Below, piece by piece: positions 35,562 through 47,280 of a DNA stretch of 64,000 nt; position 1 is the first letter of the stretch; the number at the start of each line of letters is the position of its first letter. The stretch is from positions 48,667,169-48,731,168 of the forward strand of contig OX485806.1 in the NCBI GenBank assembly GCA_950295325.1, given 5' to 3'. Under the pieces are notes generated by a model. That model worked only from the letters and a program-made list of their open reading frames with translations, was not told the origin of the DNA and did no database searches. A program made the translations under genes and the position numbers. Origin of the DNA: Polytrichum commune (Eukaryota; Streptophyta; Polytrichopsida; Polytrichales; Polytrichaceae).

Positions 35562-35901
35562 ATGCATGCCCCTATCAAGAGGAGAAAGAAAAGAGGGAAG
35601 TTATATTTCAGTAGCAATAAGGCATTGAAGACAAGTAGAATGGGGAGGAAGAAGGTGGCCCCTGGAAGATATGAGACAGACGGGATTAACAAAGTTTTAG
35701 ATTTTGAACACACAGGGGTGAACATGACATTATCGACGGTGGATGAATCAGAAGGTCCGTCAATGTCCCGGGGGCGAGGATCTCAGTCTCGAGAAACATC
35801 AAAGGATGTGGGTACCCAGTCCAATCCCGCATCCAATCCAACATCGGAGGAGCTCAATGTGGGGGAAGAGGTTGAAGAGACGAGCTTGATGGAACCGGAA
35901 G
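35562..35901 (+). CDS. Exon 1 of the E2 ParB-methyltransferase gene
   Basis: Begins MHAPIKRRKKRGKLYFSS and runs open to GAAG|GTGGGT at 35901. Joining it to the acceptor GATGCAG before 38957 keeps frame. Features: a basic cluster at residues 6-30, likely a nuclear localisation signal, with FSSNKALKTSRM matching the E1 exon, then a Ser/Glu-rich low-complexity region. The exon is followed by a 3055-bp intron composed almost entirely of tandem repeats. Confidence 0.6.
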
Positions 35902-35967
35902 GTGGGTAACCAAAACCCTAAACCTGATTTCGTTCTAAATATTTGGCATACCATTAGAGGCCGCCAT

Positions 35968-38930
35968 GCTTCACAAGATTCGAGAAAGACTGAGGGAGGC
36001 AAGAATTCTGGATTGCGATGGAGGAGGAGCCAAGAACAGGTTTAGGGTTTTGGGTTGTTGTATTGCTCTCCTAGCACAATTTGGTTGAATGTTCTAATCA
36101 GTGGGCAAGTTAGAGCAAAGATAAAGAAAAGTCTGGGAGTTTTTTTTTGCTTCATTTCGGCCAACTTCAGTTCAAAGATGATGGATTGTAATCATCATGG
36201 GCACTTTTTGATATTGTGGGGGTCCCTTCATGGGAGGTGCCGGCAACGGCAGCCCCTCTGGGGCTCCTTTTTTTGTTTTTTTTGCTTCATTTCGGCTAGG
36301 CTAACTTCAAATATGATGTATTCAGTTGGAAGGGGCAGGATATAGGTGGTCGGGGTGATTTTTTTTTGGTTTATTTTTGCTTCATTTCGGCCAGGCCAAC
36401 TTCACCACACTAGATTCGAGAAAGACTGAGGGAGGCAAGATTTGTGGATGGCGATGGAGGAGGAGCCAAGAACAGGTTTAGGTTTTGGGTTGTAGTATTG
36501 CTCTTCTAGCACAATCTAGTTGAATGTTCTAATCACTTGGCAACTTATAGCAGAGTTAAAGAAAAGTCTGGGAGTTTTTTTTTGCTTCATTTCGGCCAAC
36601 TTCAGTTCAAAGAAGATGAATTGTGATCATCATGGGCACTTTCTGATATTGTGGGGGTCCCTTCATGGGAGGTGCCGGCAACGGCAACCCGTCTGGGGAT
36701 CCTTTTTTTTTGTTTTTCTTTGCTTCATTTCAGACATGCTAACTTCAAATATGATGTATTCAGTTGGGAGGGCAGGGTATAGGTGCTCGGGGCCACCTCT
36801 TTTTTGTTTTTTCTTTGCTTCATTTCAGCCAGGCTAACTTCAAATATGATGCATTCAGTTTGGATGGGCAAGGTATAGGTGATCGGGGTGATTTTTTTTT
36901 TTTTTTTTTTTTGCTTCATTTCAGCCAACTTCGGTTCAAAGATGATGGATTATGATCATCATGGCCACTTTCTGATATTGTGGGGGTCCCTTCATGGGAG
37001 GTGCTGGCAACGACACCCCCTTTGGGGCTCATTTTTTTTGTTTTTCTTTGCTTCATTTCAGACATGCTAACTTCAAATATGATGTATTCAGTTGGAAGGG
37101 CAGGGTATAGGTGCTCGGGGTCATTTGTTTTTTTGTTTATTTTTGCTTCATTTCGGCCATGCCAACTTCACCACACCAGATTCGAGAAAGATTGAGGGAG
37201 GCAAGATTTGTGGATGGCGATGGAGGAGGAGCCAAGAACATGTTTAGGTTTTGGGTTGTAGTATTGCTCTCCTAGCACAATCTGGTTGAATGTTCTAATC
37301 ACAGGGCAAGTTAGAGCAGAGTTAAAGAAAAGTCTGGGAGCTTTTTTTTACTTCATTTCGGCCAACTTCAGTTCAAAGATGATGGATTTTGATCATCATG
37401 GGCACTTTCTGATATTGTGGGGGTCCCTTCATGGGAGGTGCCGGCAACGGCACCCCCTTTGGGGTTTTTTTTGTTTTTGTTTTTCTTTGCTTCATTTCAG
37501 ACATGCTAACTTCAAATATGATGTATTCAGTTGGGAGGGTAGGGTATAGGTGCTGAGGGCCACCTTATTTTTGTTTTTTCTTTCCTTCATTTCGGCCAGG
37601 CTAACTTCAAATATGATGTATTCAGTTGGAAGGGCAGGGTATAGGTGCTCGGGGCCAGTTCTTTTTTGTTTTTTCTTTGCTTCATTTCGGCCAAGCTAAC
37701 TTCAAATATGATGTATTCAGTTGGGATGGGCAGGGTATAGGTGCTCGGGGTCACTTTTTGTTTTGTTTTTTTTTGCTTCATTTTGGCCAGGCTAACTTCA
37801 AATATGATGTATTCAGTTGGGATGGGCAGGGTTAAAGTGCTCGGGGTGATTTTTTTATTTTTTTTATTTTTTTGCTTCATTTCGGCCAACTTCAGTTCAA
37901 AGATAATGGATTTTGATCATCATGGGCACTTTCTGATATTGTGGGGGTCCCTTCATGGGAGGTGCCGGCAACAGCACCCCCTCTGGGGATTTTTTGTTTT
38001 TGTTTTTTTTTGCTTCATTTCAGACATGCTAACTTCAAATATGATGTATTCAGTTGGAAGGGCAGGGTATAGGTGCTCGGGGTTATTTTTTTTGTTTGTT
38101 TTTGCTTCATTTCAGCTTGGCTAACTTCAAATATGATGCATTCAGTTTGGATGGGCAGGGTATAGGTGATCGGGGTGACTTTTGTTTTTTTTTTTTGCTT
38201 CATTTCAGCCAACTTCGGTTCAAAGATGATGGATTCTGATCATCATGGCCACTTTCTGATATTGTGGGGGTCCCTTCATGGGAGGTGCTGGCAACGGCAC
38301 CCCCTTTGGGGTTTTTTTGTTTTGTTTTTCTTTGCTTCATTTCAGACATGCTAACTTCAAATATGATGTATTCAGTTGGAAGGGCAGGGTATAGGTGTTG
38401 AGGGCCACCTTATTTTTGTTTTTTCTTTGCTTCATTTCGGCCAGGCTAACTTCAAATATGATGTATTCAGTTGGGATGGGCAGGGTTAAGGTGCTCGGGA
38501 TGATTTTTTTTTTTTTTTTTTTTTTTGGGCTTCATTTCGACCAACTTCAGTTCAAAGATAATGGATTTTGATCATCATGGGCACTTTCTGATATTGTGGG
38601 GGTCCCTTCATGGGAGGTGCCGGCAACGGCACCCCCTCTGGGGTTTTTTTGTTTTTGTTTTTTTTGCTTCATTTCAAACATGCTAATTTTAAATATGATG
38701 TATTCAGTTGGGAGGGCATGGTATAGGTGCTCGGGACCACTTCTTTTTTTTGTTTTTTTTTTGCTTCATTTCGGCCATGCTAACTTCAAATATGATGTAT
38801 TCAGTTGGGATGGGCAGGGCATAGGTGCTTGGGGTCACTTCTTTATTGTTTTTTTTTCTTTCATTTCGGCCAGGCAAACTTCAAATATGATATATTCAGT
38901 TGGGATGGGCACTCTTGATGTACTACCACT
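35968..38930. repeat. Higher-order tandem repeat filling intron 1 of the E2 cargo gene
   Basis: Two alternating unit types. One is a ~90-bp unit 'gcttcatttcggccaggc' + 'taacttcaaatatgatgta' + 'ttcagttgg..gggcagggtataggtgctcgggg' followed by a T tract. The other contains 'tttgatcatcatgggcactt' and 'ggtcccttcatgggaggtgc'. A larger leader unit ('gattcgagaaagactgaggg') starts at about 35979, 36412 and 37175. T runs of 8-20 separate units. Unrelated in sequence to the E1 intron array although the intron position is the same. Confidence 0.85.
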
Positions 38931-40437
38931 ATGCTAATTAGTTCTCTTTGATGCAGTCCGCCTTTCGAATGTCGAGTTGAAGCTCAAGCTTCACGACCTC
39001 GCGATTAAGGAGAGCGTTCCAACAGCGTCTCGTTTGGAGAAGCTAAAATGGCAACCAAAACAGAAGGGTCGTATTTTCATTCCTCTCTGTCGCATGATAC
39101 CTCTTCCTGTGGTAAGACTGTACCTCAAGAACGACGTATCCCAACTCGCAACTCATTTTATGACAGATGGCTACATGGAGGGGTATGGTTTCTTTTATGT
39201 GGCACTGGAGGACAACCATGGACACACCAATGACGTGACCCCGAATGTGGTGGCGAAGTGGTCAACGGAGTGGAAGGAGGTGAATGATGAATTTGAGACG
39301 AAACTTCTTGCCGATGATGACTTGAAGGTTTTTTCGAATAAGATGTTTATGGTTTGGGATGGGAACCATCGGCTGCAGGCATGGATGCCAATCATTGAGC
39401 AGTTTCATATTTATGATATCAATTGGCATTTCTGTGTTGAGGGTGTCATCCTTGACCCGAGGGGAGACGTACCATCAGTGATAGCCGCTTTGCACGAAGT
39501 GAATTGGTAAGATCCTCATCATTGTCAGAAGTGTTTGAAGTACTCATGCATCTTTCTAATGATCATTTTGGGTTTGCAAGAAGAATAAAAAATCTCACGT
39601 CACCACGAACATAGTTCACAAGTTATTTCGCATCCAGAATATTGCGCCACAGCCACTGGCCTACTTTCAGGGTTTGGTGTCTCCAACTGTTTTGGAGGCT
39701 GCAAGGAAGAAGTAGGCTAGAAAAAAATTGCACATGGTTCACCCTCACCGTTGAGGGTCTCAATGCCGTCCTTTACCAGGTAATGGCAAGCTCAAATGTT
39801 ATCGTGTCATTTAATTTTTTGATAAAGAATTCATAGAACTGATTGAATTAATTGTTGGAATTTTAGCAAGAGATTGCGGAAGCTGCACATGCTGCTCAAG
39901 ACAAATACAAAATGAAGAACCCAGATTCTAGCAATTGGACGGATCGTAATGCAGAGGAATGGATTAGGAAGGCTGTGAAGAAGGTCGAGGATAAGCTTGT
40001 CGCGAAGCTCAGGAAGCATTTGCATGTTGCGGATCCCAAGCTAACTCCTACGTTTCTGGATGAAGTCAAGGCTTACTTTGAGAAGTTCGATGAACCTGAG
40101 ATGCTGCAGGAGAAGCTTTACATGCTTGCCACTTCAGCAATGCCATCAAGGATGATGGTTAAGTGGCTCCAGAGGTGGAACTCCTCTGCTGCAATTCGGG
40201 ATGCGCATCGCTTTCCGAAGACTAGCTTCGCTGGCTCCAAGTTTCCGGAATGGCTGAATCCGGCAACATGGTGGGCGCAGATTAGTATTCATCTTAAATT
40301 TCATGTTGTCACTTGACAGACCCCTAATGAGCTATGGAAAGGATGGCAACCTATAAGACAATATCTAATTTCTTGAAAATGTTTTGTGTGCATGGCCTCA
40401 GATAGCAGTGGAGGCTGACGAGCTCTTCTCGGGTGTT

Positions 40438-40442
40438 CTCAC
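40438..40442 (+). repeat. Target-site duplication CTCAC (left)
   Basis: Matches 47276-47280 and flanks the complete LTR element. Confidence 0.9.
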
Positions 40443-41414
40443 TGTCGCAACCCTTGCTAGGTCCCTTAACAATCTTGCCAATTTTCGTTTCTAGCAAAGG
40501 TTACGAGCGCTAACCATTCGCATTCCGCCATGCTAATGGATAGCTCCTCTTACCCCGGACCAATAGTTCATAGGAGGGAACCAACCCTCCTACTTTGCTT
40601 TCGGGACTCACCCCTTAATCGGTAACCCATTTCCCCAATGTGGACTTCCATCCATGGAAGTCCAATCCTATGTTGATCATCGCGTTGCCGGAGCAACACT
40701 ACAACAACCCGAAGCATACTAGGCAACTATGGCCTCACAATAGGCCAAAGCCCATGGAGGCCTTGCCGTTCGGCCTCGGGTGGGTGAGGCCACACCACCT
40801 CACCCATATAAGCCTCTAGGACTTCACGCGGGGCCCCTACCCCACCGTCAACCAACCTCTTGTCTCTCTACCAAGAGTTGGGGCCAAGTGGACATTTTCC
40901 TTTAGCTGCTGGGCCTAGAACCCCCCAGCAGCTTCAGACCATCATAACTTCCTTGTATGATGTCTGATCATAACAACCAACCACTCCATCTTCATCTACG
41001 TTTCACGTAGATGCCGATGGACTCCTCACTTGCCCCATTTCGGCAAGTTATGAGGACGTTATGCCTCTTTGAACCTTGGCAGTCCCGGGAGTCACTCCCA
41101 GGCACTGCTGCACCAGGGCGCTGTCCCGGGACAGCGCCCCACTCAAATGGCCATAACTCCTAGCTCACACCTCCGATTGAGGTGTTCTTGAGCATTCTAG
41201 AATCACCACGCTATGAGCTACGCATAGCTCATGGCCTTACCCTCATGCTTCCTAGTCTCAGTGGGTGGGAGGCGTTCCCAACGCCCGGGGCCCTCACCCA
41301 CACTAGGATCACTTGGGCCCTCTCACCAATGGCGCCACAAGTCCCGGGTGTCACTCCGGGGTCCCCCTTGTGCCCATGGTGTTTCGGGCACTCCTTATGG
41401 AGAGGTGCGCGACA
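40443..41414 (-). repeat. 3' LTR of the chromovirus
   Basis: 972 bp, TGTCGCAACCC to GTGCGCGACA on the + strand. No difference from 46304-47275 was seen on reading. Contains 'catataagcc' near 40805 as a weak TATA candidate. Confidence 0.92.
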
Positions 41415-41428
41415 CTCACCCCCACCAA
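41415..41428 (-). promoter_or_regulatory. Polypurine tract
   Basis: On the - strand GGTGGGGGTGAG directly abuts the 3' LTR, as expected for the plus-strand primer of reverse transcription. Confidence 0.7.
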
Positions 41429-42259
41429 ACGGAGTCGATGCCCTCATCGACTATACTCTTAGTCGGCACACCAATTCTCAAGTTGCCATCCTCTATGGTG
41501 CGGCATTGTGTTTACCTTAGGGCGCGACCCCCACAATGCATCTTCAAATTTGGCATAGTCCCAAAGGTGTCGTTCCTAGGTGGTCCGTTAGCGACCTTGG
41601 ATCTCTCATCCAAGGACCTAACCTATACTAGACCCACCTACTTTGGGACTCACTTGGGTTGCCCCTCCTTTGGGGCCTCCCCCGTTAGGCTCCACTAGCC
41701 TAACGTGACACATCTAGGCGAGACCTCAATGCTTCCACTAAGTTGTCTCGGTTGCAACTCCAAGATGGCTTTCCATTGTTAAGCCACGCCTCGATCGCAC
41801 GGGGGTGATGCCAAGTCCCGCCCGACTCGGTTCCCACTTTGCTCTTTCGAGACATGGGTTCATGACTCCCATGCGCCAACTCTCGTTAGCTCGCGGGTAG
41901 CACTTTTATGAGCACGCGCCATCACCTTGCCCCCGCCCGGACAAGCCCACAACTAAGAAGTTTCTTGGTTTTATCCAAGGCCCCTCCAAGCCATGGCCCC
42001 CAATTACTCGGCTTACCCAACCTAGTTTGGCATTTCTATTCCCCCTCTTCCATTAACCAAGCACAAGTACAAGACTAGGACCTCATCTCATACTTTTCTC
42101 TTTGCACCACTAAAGTTTGGACTTTATTCCCTCAAGCCAAAGAACAAGTTCATGTTGTGGAGTAATTAACCTCGAAGCTAAGTGTGCTACTAGCGTCTCT
42201 CCCCCACTAAAGGAGGTTGATGTCCTCATCAATGCCTACGCTTCTTTTTATTGGAATCC

Positions 42260-42380
42260 TTAGCCTTAGTTTCTTCAAAGTGCTTCACCTATTCATTGGT
42301 GTTCACCATGTCTCTTGCCGCCACCCAAGCGGTTTCTTTTTCATGGTATCCTCACCATTTCACGAAGTACTCTTTTGTAC
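42260..42380 (-). pseudogene. Chromodomain remnant
   Basis: On the - strand: KEYFVKW, a TGA, GYHEKETAWVAARDMVN. This matches the chromodomain core pattern (EYLVKWKGY...TWE), located after the integrase as in chromoviruses. Chromodomains steer integration toward marked chromatin. Confidence 0.7.
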
Positions 42381-42689
42381 ATTTTTTTTTCATTTTCACT
42401 TGGGCTTCCTACACTTGAGGGTGCCCTCCTACCTCATGTTCCAAATGACCTCCATAAGGTCGGGAGGTGGCCTAATCACTTGCTTGTGATCGGGCCACAA
42501 GGTGTCGTCCTAAAATGACTTTCGTATTGAGACATGAAATGTCGGATGTACTTTGATCTCCGGCGGTAATTCCAACTTATACATGTCCTTGAACACTTGT
42601 TCCACAATGGAAAACGAAGCTCCAATTTTGGACATGAACTTTTGAAGTAAGGCCTTTGGGCAAGGTGAAGTTGTCCACATTCAACAACA

Positions 42690-43440
42690 CCTTATTGGCC
42701 CACCTCATTCTCCACTTCGCGTCTTCCGGCATTGATTTGCACTCCGTAGCACCTTCGGGCTTTCTCCACCAACAACTTGGTCATCTCCAAGACTTGTTTA
42801 CCATCCTTGGCCAAGTCCTCACCATCTTGGTTGAACTCTAGTGTTGAATGTGCCCCCTCGAGAGCTAGGTTAATAGGTTGGAGCGCATCCACTCCATAAG
42901 CCACCACCAAAGACCACCCCTTGGTAGGCAAGTGCGTGGCTACATTGCAATTACACTCCGCTCGACCCACATAGTCCGCCCAATCTCCTTGGTCCGCCCC
43001 CACCAAGTTCCTCAAGTATTGCTTCAAGACTCCATTCACATGCTCCGCTTTCCCATTCATTTGGGAATGCAAGGCCGTGCTAAACCTTAGTTTCATTCCG
43101 ACCTCCTTAGAGAAATGCATTGAAAATGCACTTGTGAACTTTGGATCTTGATCCCACACAATCACTCTTGGCAACCCGTGGTGCCTCAACCATCCTTTGA
43201 GAAAAGGCTATGCGGTCTCCAACGCGGTGGCGGTTCCCACAATCGGCACCATGTGTGCCAACTTGGCAAACCGCTCTACCATCAACAAGATGGCATCATA
43301 CCCATGTGACTCCGGCAAACTTGTGATCAAGTCCATGCACATACTATGCCATGGCGCCGACGGGATAGGCAACGGTTGCAAGAAACCGCCTTGCTTTTGG
43401 TAAGAGGCTCGGTTCACTTTGCACTTTGATTCAAGCCTTC
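42690..43440 (-). pseudogene. Chromovirus integrase remnant
   Basis: - strand pieces: WHSMCMDLITSLPESHGYDA (first Asp region), VIVWDQDPKFTSAFS (second Asp), and HSQMNGKAEHVNGVLKQYLR (Glu). Catalytic residues are present, but the frame changes between the pieces, with stops. Followed by a low-similarity C-terminal region up to the chromodomain. Confidence 0.8.
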
Positions 43441-43912
43441 ACAAAGTGGGCTATATCTTCCTTTATGCACCGCCAATGGTACCTCCATGACACCATTCTA
43501 TGGCGGTTTTTTCTTTCTCCTCTAAGGCCGGCAATAGGACTATCAAATTCCTCCTTCAAAACCGATAGCCTCAACTTGCCTTGTGGCACATACACCCAAC
43601 TTTGCTTGCACTTGAACAATCCGTCCACCAACTTAACCTCTTTGAGCACCTTGCTCTTGCGAAGTTCACCTAAAAGTTTTTATGCTTTTGGGGTAGTTAA
43701 TTTACCCCTCCCGTATCTTGCATCACAAGTTTCCTTTGCCGGCACACATTAGCCACAAGGTTTGGATGGTTCTCATTGCTTGGAACTCATCCGGTCTACT
43801 TCGCGCATCCGGCACCACATTTCTACGGTCCGGTTTGTGGATCAAATCCACCTTCATAAGCGCCAAACTATCATGCCACCGCAATGACTTGGCGCTTACT
43901 TGTGCTTGAATG

Positions 43913-44640
43913 TCAAAATTCTTTTAGGACACATTGTCCATGTAGACCTTTACTTTGTGCGACCCCAACTAGTGTCGCCACGTCTTCAAGCAATGCACTA
44001 CGGCAAAGAAGTTCTTTGTCATGAGTTGGTTGTCTTCTTTGACAACCATCGAGCTTCATGCTCGCATATGCAATGGCCATCCATCTTACACATAATCCAC
44101 CATTGGCAAAGGCATTGACCCCCGTATGCACCTCAAAAGGTTTGTCAAGCTCCGCGAACTTGAGCACGGGCGGCGAAGAGAACTTGGTCTTAAGCTCCCC
44201 AAAGACTTGGTGACAAGGCTAGTCCCACTCTTGGGATAGCCATTTCTTTCACAAGTCAAACCATCGAGCTTCATGCTCTCATATGCAATGGCCATCCATC
44301 TTGCATTAACATCCGCCAATGGTAAAGTCACTCGCCCCCCGTATGCACCTCAAAAGGTTTTTTCAAGCTCCGCGAACTTGAACACAGGTGGTAAAGACAA
44401 CTTTGTATTAAGCTCCCCAAGGACTTTGGGGCAAGGCTCATCCCACTTTTGAGATAGCCATTTTCCTCAATAAGTTGAATAAGGTCCTAGCAACCTTAGA
44501 AAACTCTCGAATGAAGTGGTGGGAGTAATTGGCTAGGCCAACAAATGACCTAAGCCATTTTTGAATGAAGGGCCAATTCTCCTTTTGGATTGCCTTGACA
44601 TTCTTCATGTTCGTCCACCAACTTCCTTTGTCACCACATA
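43913..44640 (-). pseudogene. Chromovirus RT thumb and RNase H remnant with internal duplication
   Basis: RT thumb block near 44460-44600 (WLRSFVGLANYSHHFIREFS), then RNase H block LKFAELDKPFEVHTGVNA ... DGCQRRQPTHDKELL. The segment 'catcgagcttcatgct' + 'cgcatatgcaatggccatc' occurs at 44047 and again near 44266, so about 220 bp is duplicated. The YxDD part of RT is not recognisable. Confidence 0.7.
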
Positions 44641-44794
44641 CCTCAAGAACTCAATCTCTCGTTGAGCAAAGTTATTTTTCACTCCTTGGCGGTAATTTTT
44701 TTTTTTTTTTTTTTTTTTGGGCAACACATTGGTGAATACATCCTTGTATCTCACCAACATCCCACCAATGTGGTTTGGAGGAGGGCCATCTTTC

Positions 44795-45184
44795 CTAACC
44801 TCCCCATTCATTCCTTGGAGTTGCTCCAATCGAACCACGACCATTATGTTTTCTATTTTTCATTTGGTCCATTAAGACCAAATTCAACTTGGGTCCTCCT
44901 ACCATAGGAGTCCTTGTCAATTTGAACTTCAATTCTTTGCCATTATGACACATCATAATGCACCGCAAGCTCACCGGCTTGCACCTCACATCTATCATGT
45001 GAGTTTCAAAGTAGGCGGCCTTCACAATGACATGCATTTCATCTATTTCACATGGTGTGAAATTTTGACAAAAATCCAATGTCCCACATTGAAAGGTTAC
45101 ATGCATCGCGGCCTCCTTTGTCTCATGCGGTTCGCCCTTTCCAAACCGCACCTTGGTGGGCTTGCCCACTCTATCAATCGGCAA
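44795..45184 (-). pseudogene. Chromovirus gag-pol region, possible protease-side fragment
   Basis: 129 open codons (KPTKVRFGKGEPHETKEA ... VTFQCGTLDFCQNFTPCEID ... MIDVRCKPVSLRC). Position upstream of RT fits the protease-RT linker, but no DSG motif is visible. A run of T (44699-44718 on +) lies just downstream. Confidence 0.4.
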
Positions 45185-45329
45185 GCCCCAACTTCCTTGT
45201 GAATTTTGGGCTCAAGAAGGAGTGGTAGCCTCTTTGTCAACACATGAGACATTTCTCCCATTCATTGAGCCTCAAGGTACAAAAGATTTGGCCTTGGCTT
45301 AAGGCTTCTAGCCTTGGCCACAATGCCAT

Positions 45330-45650
45330 CGTATTACATTCGGTCCTCGGCAACTTGGCTTGGCTTGGTCCGCAAAGCCAACTTTAAACATTTTGTCCGC
45401 GGGACAAATTGGTTTGGTGCCACAAAACCAATTTCTAATAGTTTGTCCGCAAAACAAACATGTTTTGCCTTGGTAGCACAAAGCCACCTTCCCACACTCC
45501 GTCCGCGGCACGAACATGAATTGCCTTGGTAGGACAAACCCACCTCCCAACATTCCGTCCGCGGCACAAGTATGATTTGCTTTGGAAGCATAAAACCACC
45601 TTTCAACATTCCGTCCGCGGCACCAACATGTTTTGCCTAAGTAAAATGGA
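45330..45650 (-). repeat. Short tandem array in the chromovirus 5' part
   Basis: Repeats of about 60 bp: 'ttccgtccgcggcac(a/c)a' recurs near 45500, 45558 and 45615, and 'ttgtccgc' variants near 45395 and 45445. Translates as Cys-rich repeats, but this reflects the DNA repeat and is not evidence of a protein. Confidence 0.65.
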
Positions 45651-46289
45651 CCAAACAATTTGCACTCATTCCTTTGGGACCTACTTTTGCTAAAGCCACT
45701 TGTGGTGATGCGCCGCCAAACTTCTCTTTGGGACCATCGGCTTCAATGCTCTTGCAAACTTGATGGTCCCCACCATGTCCTCAAGAAGCCTTGGGGACTT
45801 AAACAAGGCATCCACCACCCGCTTTTAAAACCCCACCTAAAAGGATGCATTTCTTAGAAAGTTCGTCCGTTTTAGGTGTATCCTTCATTTGTGCGTTTGA
45901 ATAGCGCACATAGGCCTTAAGAGGCCCCGGGTGCCTCATTAGCACCAAATTCATTCCAACATCAATACCTTCCAAGCATTTCGAATTGGAATTTCAATCC
46001 AACATTAATGCCCTCCAAGGTTTTGGGTGCATTCGGTATTCTAGGCCCCAAATGCTTTTTTTGAGGTGTGCGGGAGCCCTTTCAAAGGACTCCACCAATT
46101 TCCTTACCGAATCCACCATCATGCCCACCATTGTCATTAGAACCAATGGTATGGTCAAATTCCCTTTACACATGATCTTTGTTCCAATTTGAGCCTCACA
46201 ACCTTTTGGAAACCCCGGGCTAACCATAATAACCCTCACGTTTGATAGCCATGTCTCCCTCAAAGTGCTAGCTCAAATATTGGAACCCT

Positions 46290-46301
46290 GCTCTGATACC
46301 A
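46290..46301 (-). promoter_or_regulatory. Primer-binding site, initiator-methionine tRNA type
   Basis: On the - strand TGGTATCAGAGC, two bases inside the 5' LTR. This is the standard plant Ty3/gypsy primer-binding site. Confidence 0.9.
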
Positions 46302-46303
46302 AG

Positions 46304-47275
46304 TGTCGCAACCCTTGCTAGGTCCCTTAACAATCTTGCCAATTTTCGTTTCTAGCAAAGGTTACGAGCGCTAACCATTCGCATTCCGCCATGCTAATGG
46401 ATAGCTCCTCTTACCCCGGACCAATAGTTCATAGGAGGGAACCAACCCTCCTACTTTGCTTTCGGGACTCACCCCTTAATCGGTAACCCATTTCCCCAAT
46501 GTGGACTTCCATCCATGGAAGTCCAATCCTATGTTGATCATCGCGTTGCCGGAGCAACACTACAACAACCCGAAGCATACTAGGCAACTATGGCCTCACA
46601 ATAGGCCAAAGCCCATGGAGGCCTTGCCGTTCGGCCTCGGGTGGGTGAGGCCACACCACCTCACCCATATAAGCCTCTAGGACTTCACGCGGGGCCCCTA
46701 CCCCACCGTCAACCAACCTCTTGTCTCTCTACCAAGAGTTGGGGCCAAGTGGACATTTTCCTTTAGCTGCTGGGCCTAGAACCCCCCAGCAGCTTCAGAC
46801 CATCATAACTTCCTTGTATGATGTCTGATCATAACAACCAACCACTCCATCTTCATCTACGTTTCACGTAGATGCCGATGGACTCCTCACTTGCCCCATT
46901 TCGGCAAGTTATGAGGACGTTATGCCTCTTTGAACCTTGGCAGTCCCGGGAGTCACTCCCAGGCACTGCTGCACCAGGGCGCTGTCCCGGGACAGCGCCC
47001 CACTCAAATGGCCATAACTCCTAGCTCACACCTCCGATTGAGGTGTTCTTGAGCATTCTAGAATCACCACGCTATGAGCTACGCATAGCTCATGGCCTTA
47101 CCCTCATGCTTCCTAGTCTCAGTGGGTGGGAGGCGTTCCCAACGCCCGGGGCCCTCACCCACACTAGGATCACTTGGGCCCTCTCACCAATGGCGCCACA
47201 AGTCCCGGGTGTCACTCCGGGGTCCCCCTTGTGCCCATGGTGTTTCGGGCACTCCTTATGGAGAGGTGCGCGACA
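46304..47275 (-). repeat. 5' LTR of the chromovirus
   Basis: 972 bp, TGTCGC..GCGACA, reading identical to the other LTR. The primer-binding site lies next to it, which fixes the element's orientation as -. Confidence 0.92.
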
Positions 47276-47280
47276 CTCAC
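47276..47280 (+). repeat. Target-site duplication CTCAC (right)
   Basis: Matches 40438-40442; the E2 cargo exon resumes here. Confidence 0.9.

Larger units (their letters stand above)
40443..47275 (-). mobile_element. Chromovirus (Ty3/gypsy) with two 972-bp LTRs
   Basis: 6833 bp, LTRs at both ends (TGTCGC..GCGACA), CTCAC duplication, a methionine-tRNA primer-binding site and a polypurine tract. The internal region reads on the - strand: protease-like, RT, RNase H, integrase, chromodomain, all riddled with stops and small duplications. It is the youngest datable insertion here by its LTRs, yet encodes no usable protein, so it was probably mobilised by a related active element. It sits in a coding exon of E2's cargo gene. 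Confidence 0.92.

Noticed and set aside
36055-38937. Series of frames with 'FISANFSSKMMD' and 'GSLHGRC'
   Set aside because: They are translations of the intron tandem repeat in changing frames, with T-run-coded Phe stretches.
41182-41520. Frames of 70-155 codons in both LTRs
   Set aside because: They lie in non-coding LTR sequence and repeat exactly at 47043-47333 because the LTRs match.
45308-45658. Cys-rich repeat protein on the - strand
   Set aside because: Product of a short DNA tandem array inside a dead chromovirus; the frame is incidental.
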